From the NCBI GenBank assembly GCA_030673425.1, contig DAOVJB010000067.1:1-6950 (forward strand): a DNA stretch of 6,950 nucleotides. Direction: 5' to 3'. The stretch comes from Elusimicrobiota bacterium. Its GTDB lineage: Bacteria > CAYTYR01 > UBA6262 > DAOVJB01. The notes under the pieces are model-generated. The model ran no database searches. It saw nothing but the letters and a program-made list of their open reading frames with translations, and was not told where the DNA came from. Of this stretch, positions 5,653 through 6,950 are shown piece after piece (position 1 is the first letter of the stretch; each line of letters opens with the position of its first letter). A program made the translations under genes and the position numbers.

Positions 5653-6950
5653 ATGAAAAGATATAGGTTAACTATTGTAAGAATTATAATTGCCGGTTTT
5701 ATAATTTTGAGCATTGTTAATGTTAATACCTGGGCCAAAGAATTAAGACATAAAGAACGTTTCAGTTCAAACGCCTATTATTATTTTATAAAAGGCGTTA
5801 TGCATGATAACCAGGGTCAATATCAGGAGGCTGTCCAGGAGTATAAAAAGGCATTAAAAATAGACCCCGCGGCAGGTATTATCCGCTTTTATCTCCTCAG
5901 GGACTATCTCTATATCGGTAAATATGATGAAGCCATTATCGAAGCAGAAAATATCTTAATAAACGACCCCGATAATTTAGATGTTTATTTCATTTTAGCC
6001 TCAGCCTATACACGCAATAAACAAATTAAGAAGGCTGTTTCCATCTATGAAGAGATTATCGCTATTGATGCGGAAAATATAGATGCTTATTTCTATTTAG
6101 GTGAGCTCTATGTTGCCGAAGAGGATTATTCCCGGGCTACGGATGCATTTAATAAAATTATCAAGTTAGAGCCAGATTATATAGAGGCTTATTTGAGTCT
6201 TGGCTTTATTTACCAGAAACAGGGAAGGTTAAAAAAAGCTGTAAAAGAGTATAAGAAAGTCCTGAGTTTAGATCCCACCAGTCGCATAAGCCATCTGAGT
6301 TTAGGTGAAATTTATGGTCAGGAAGGGGAAACAACCAAAGCTATAGAAGAGTACAAAGAACTTATAGAACTTAATCCTGACAATATATTAGCTCACTATC
6401 AGCTAGGTCTGATTTACTTCAAGCAGGAAGACCCGGATAAAGCCCTGAGGGAATTTTTAATCGTCTTAGACACTTTCCCCGAAGATTTATCTACCCTTTT
6501 TCATATTGGAATTATTTATGAAGAAAAGAGCATGCTTAACGAGGCATTGGTCCATTTTGAGAAAATAGTAGCTATTACCGATGAGTTACCTTCGCCTTTT
6601 GTTCATATAGGGTATATCTATGTAAACCAAAAGGATTATAAAAAAGCCATAAAAGCATTCCAAAAAGCGATCAAGATTGATTCTAATGATGATATCGTAT
6701 ATTTCTTTTTAGGCTTATCGTATAGTTATCTCGATAATTTCAAGAAAGCTCTTAGTGCTTATAAAAAATCAATTGAATTGAATCCGGATAACGAAAATGC
6801 TCATTTTCATTTAGGCGTAGCATTTGATAAAACAGGACAATTTGCGAAAAGTGTTAAGTCATTAGAAAAAACCATTGAAATTAATCCTGAGCATGCGCAG
6901 GCTCTTAACTATCTTGGCTATTCTTACGCTGATAGAGGTATAAACCTGGA
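5653..6950 (+). CDS. exported TPR-repeat protein, 3' truncated by window edge
   Basis: The frame is open from ATG 5653 to the window end, 432 codons with no stop. A basic N-terminus (MKRYRLTIVR) and hydrophobic stretch (11-22) ending in NTWA-KEL (cut after Ala28) look like a Sec signal peptide. There is no lipobox cysteine, so it is not a PilF/PilW-type lipoprotein. From about residue 40 there are eleven roughly 34-residue TPR units, for example QYQEAVQEYKKALKIDP (56-72), RLKKAVKEYKKVLSLDP (192-208) and NFKKALSAYKKSIELNPDN (362-380). The beginning of a twelfth reads ALNYLGYSYADRGINL (417-432). That last motif is common in long secreted or periplasmic TPR proteins, so more repeats probably follow. 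It sits 37 bp after pilO with only a weak ribosome site (AGAAGAG). A scaffold role for the secretin or envelope part of the machine is inferred from position only. Confidence 0.85.
   Translation, partial: MKRYRLTIVRIIIAGFIILSIVNVNTWAKELRHKERFSSNAYYYFIKGVMHDNQGQYQEAVQEYKKALKIDPAAGIIRFYLLRDYLYIGKYDEAIIEAENILINDPDNLDVYFILASAYTRNKQIKKAVSIYEEIIAIDAENIDAYFYLGELYVAEEDYSRATDAFNKIIKLEPDYIEAYLSLGFIYQKQGRLKKAVKEYKKVLSLDPTSRISHLSLGEIYGQEGETTKAIEEYKELIELNPDNILAHYQLGLIYFKQEDPDKALREFLIVLDTFPEDLSTLFHIGIIYEEKSMLNEALVHFEKIVAITDELPSPFVHIGYIYVNQKDYKKAIKAFQKAIKIDSNDDIVYFFLGLSYSYLDNFKKALSAYKKSIELNPDNENAHFHLGVAFDKTGQFAKSVKSLEKTIEINPEHAQALNYLGYSYADRGINL

Overview
The window looks like one co-directional (+ strand) operon from the envelope apparatus of a Gram-negative-type (diderm) bacterium. 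It encodes a cassette of four minor pilin/pseudopilin proteins, an inner-membrane assembly platform (a PilM-PilN fusion and PilO), and the start of a large secreted TPR protein that runs off the right edge. The DNA is AT-rich overall, and every visible gap between genes is under 40 bp. The host cannot be identified from sequence alone. Low GC, a PilM-PilN fusion, propeller-bearing pilins and a long TPR protein would suit an uncultured lineage such as Omnitrophota, Planctomycetota/Brocadiales or a deltaproteobacterial-type phylum, but this is only a guess.

Layout. Positions 1-233 are AT-rich and non-coding, with a perfect 10-bp hairpin (149-175) and a candidate promoter immediately before the first gene. 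Four prepilin-type genes follow: FimT/GspH-like (234-716), PilV/GspI/MshD-like (747-1268), PilW/GspJ-like (1295-1819) and a PilX/GspK-like protein whose C-terminus is an eight-repeat PQQ/BamB-type beta-propeller (1858-3321). The platform genes are a PilM-PilN fusion starting at TTG (3357-5027) and PilO (5061-5615). Last is an exported TPR protein with at least eleven repeats (from 5653, open at 6950).

How they may work together. In type IV pili and type II secretion, four minor (pseudo)pilins form a priming complex at the fibre tip, and PilM/N/O (or GspL/M) connect the cytoplasmic ATPase to the outer-membrane secretin. The gene order here matches gspH-I-J-K-L-M as well as fimU-pilV-W-X plus pilM-N-O, and the fused PilM-PilN has the overall architecture of GspL. 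The most notable point is the PilX-like subunit. It lacks the +5 glutamate, as tip subunits do, and carries its own propeller, so it could do in one polypeptide what PilX plus PilY1 do elsewhere. No major pilin, ATPase, PilC/GspF, prepilin peptidase or secretin gene lies in the window, so whether this is a pilus, a secretion system or a hybrid is unresolved.
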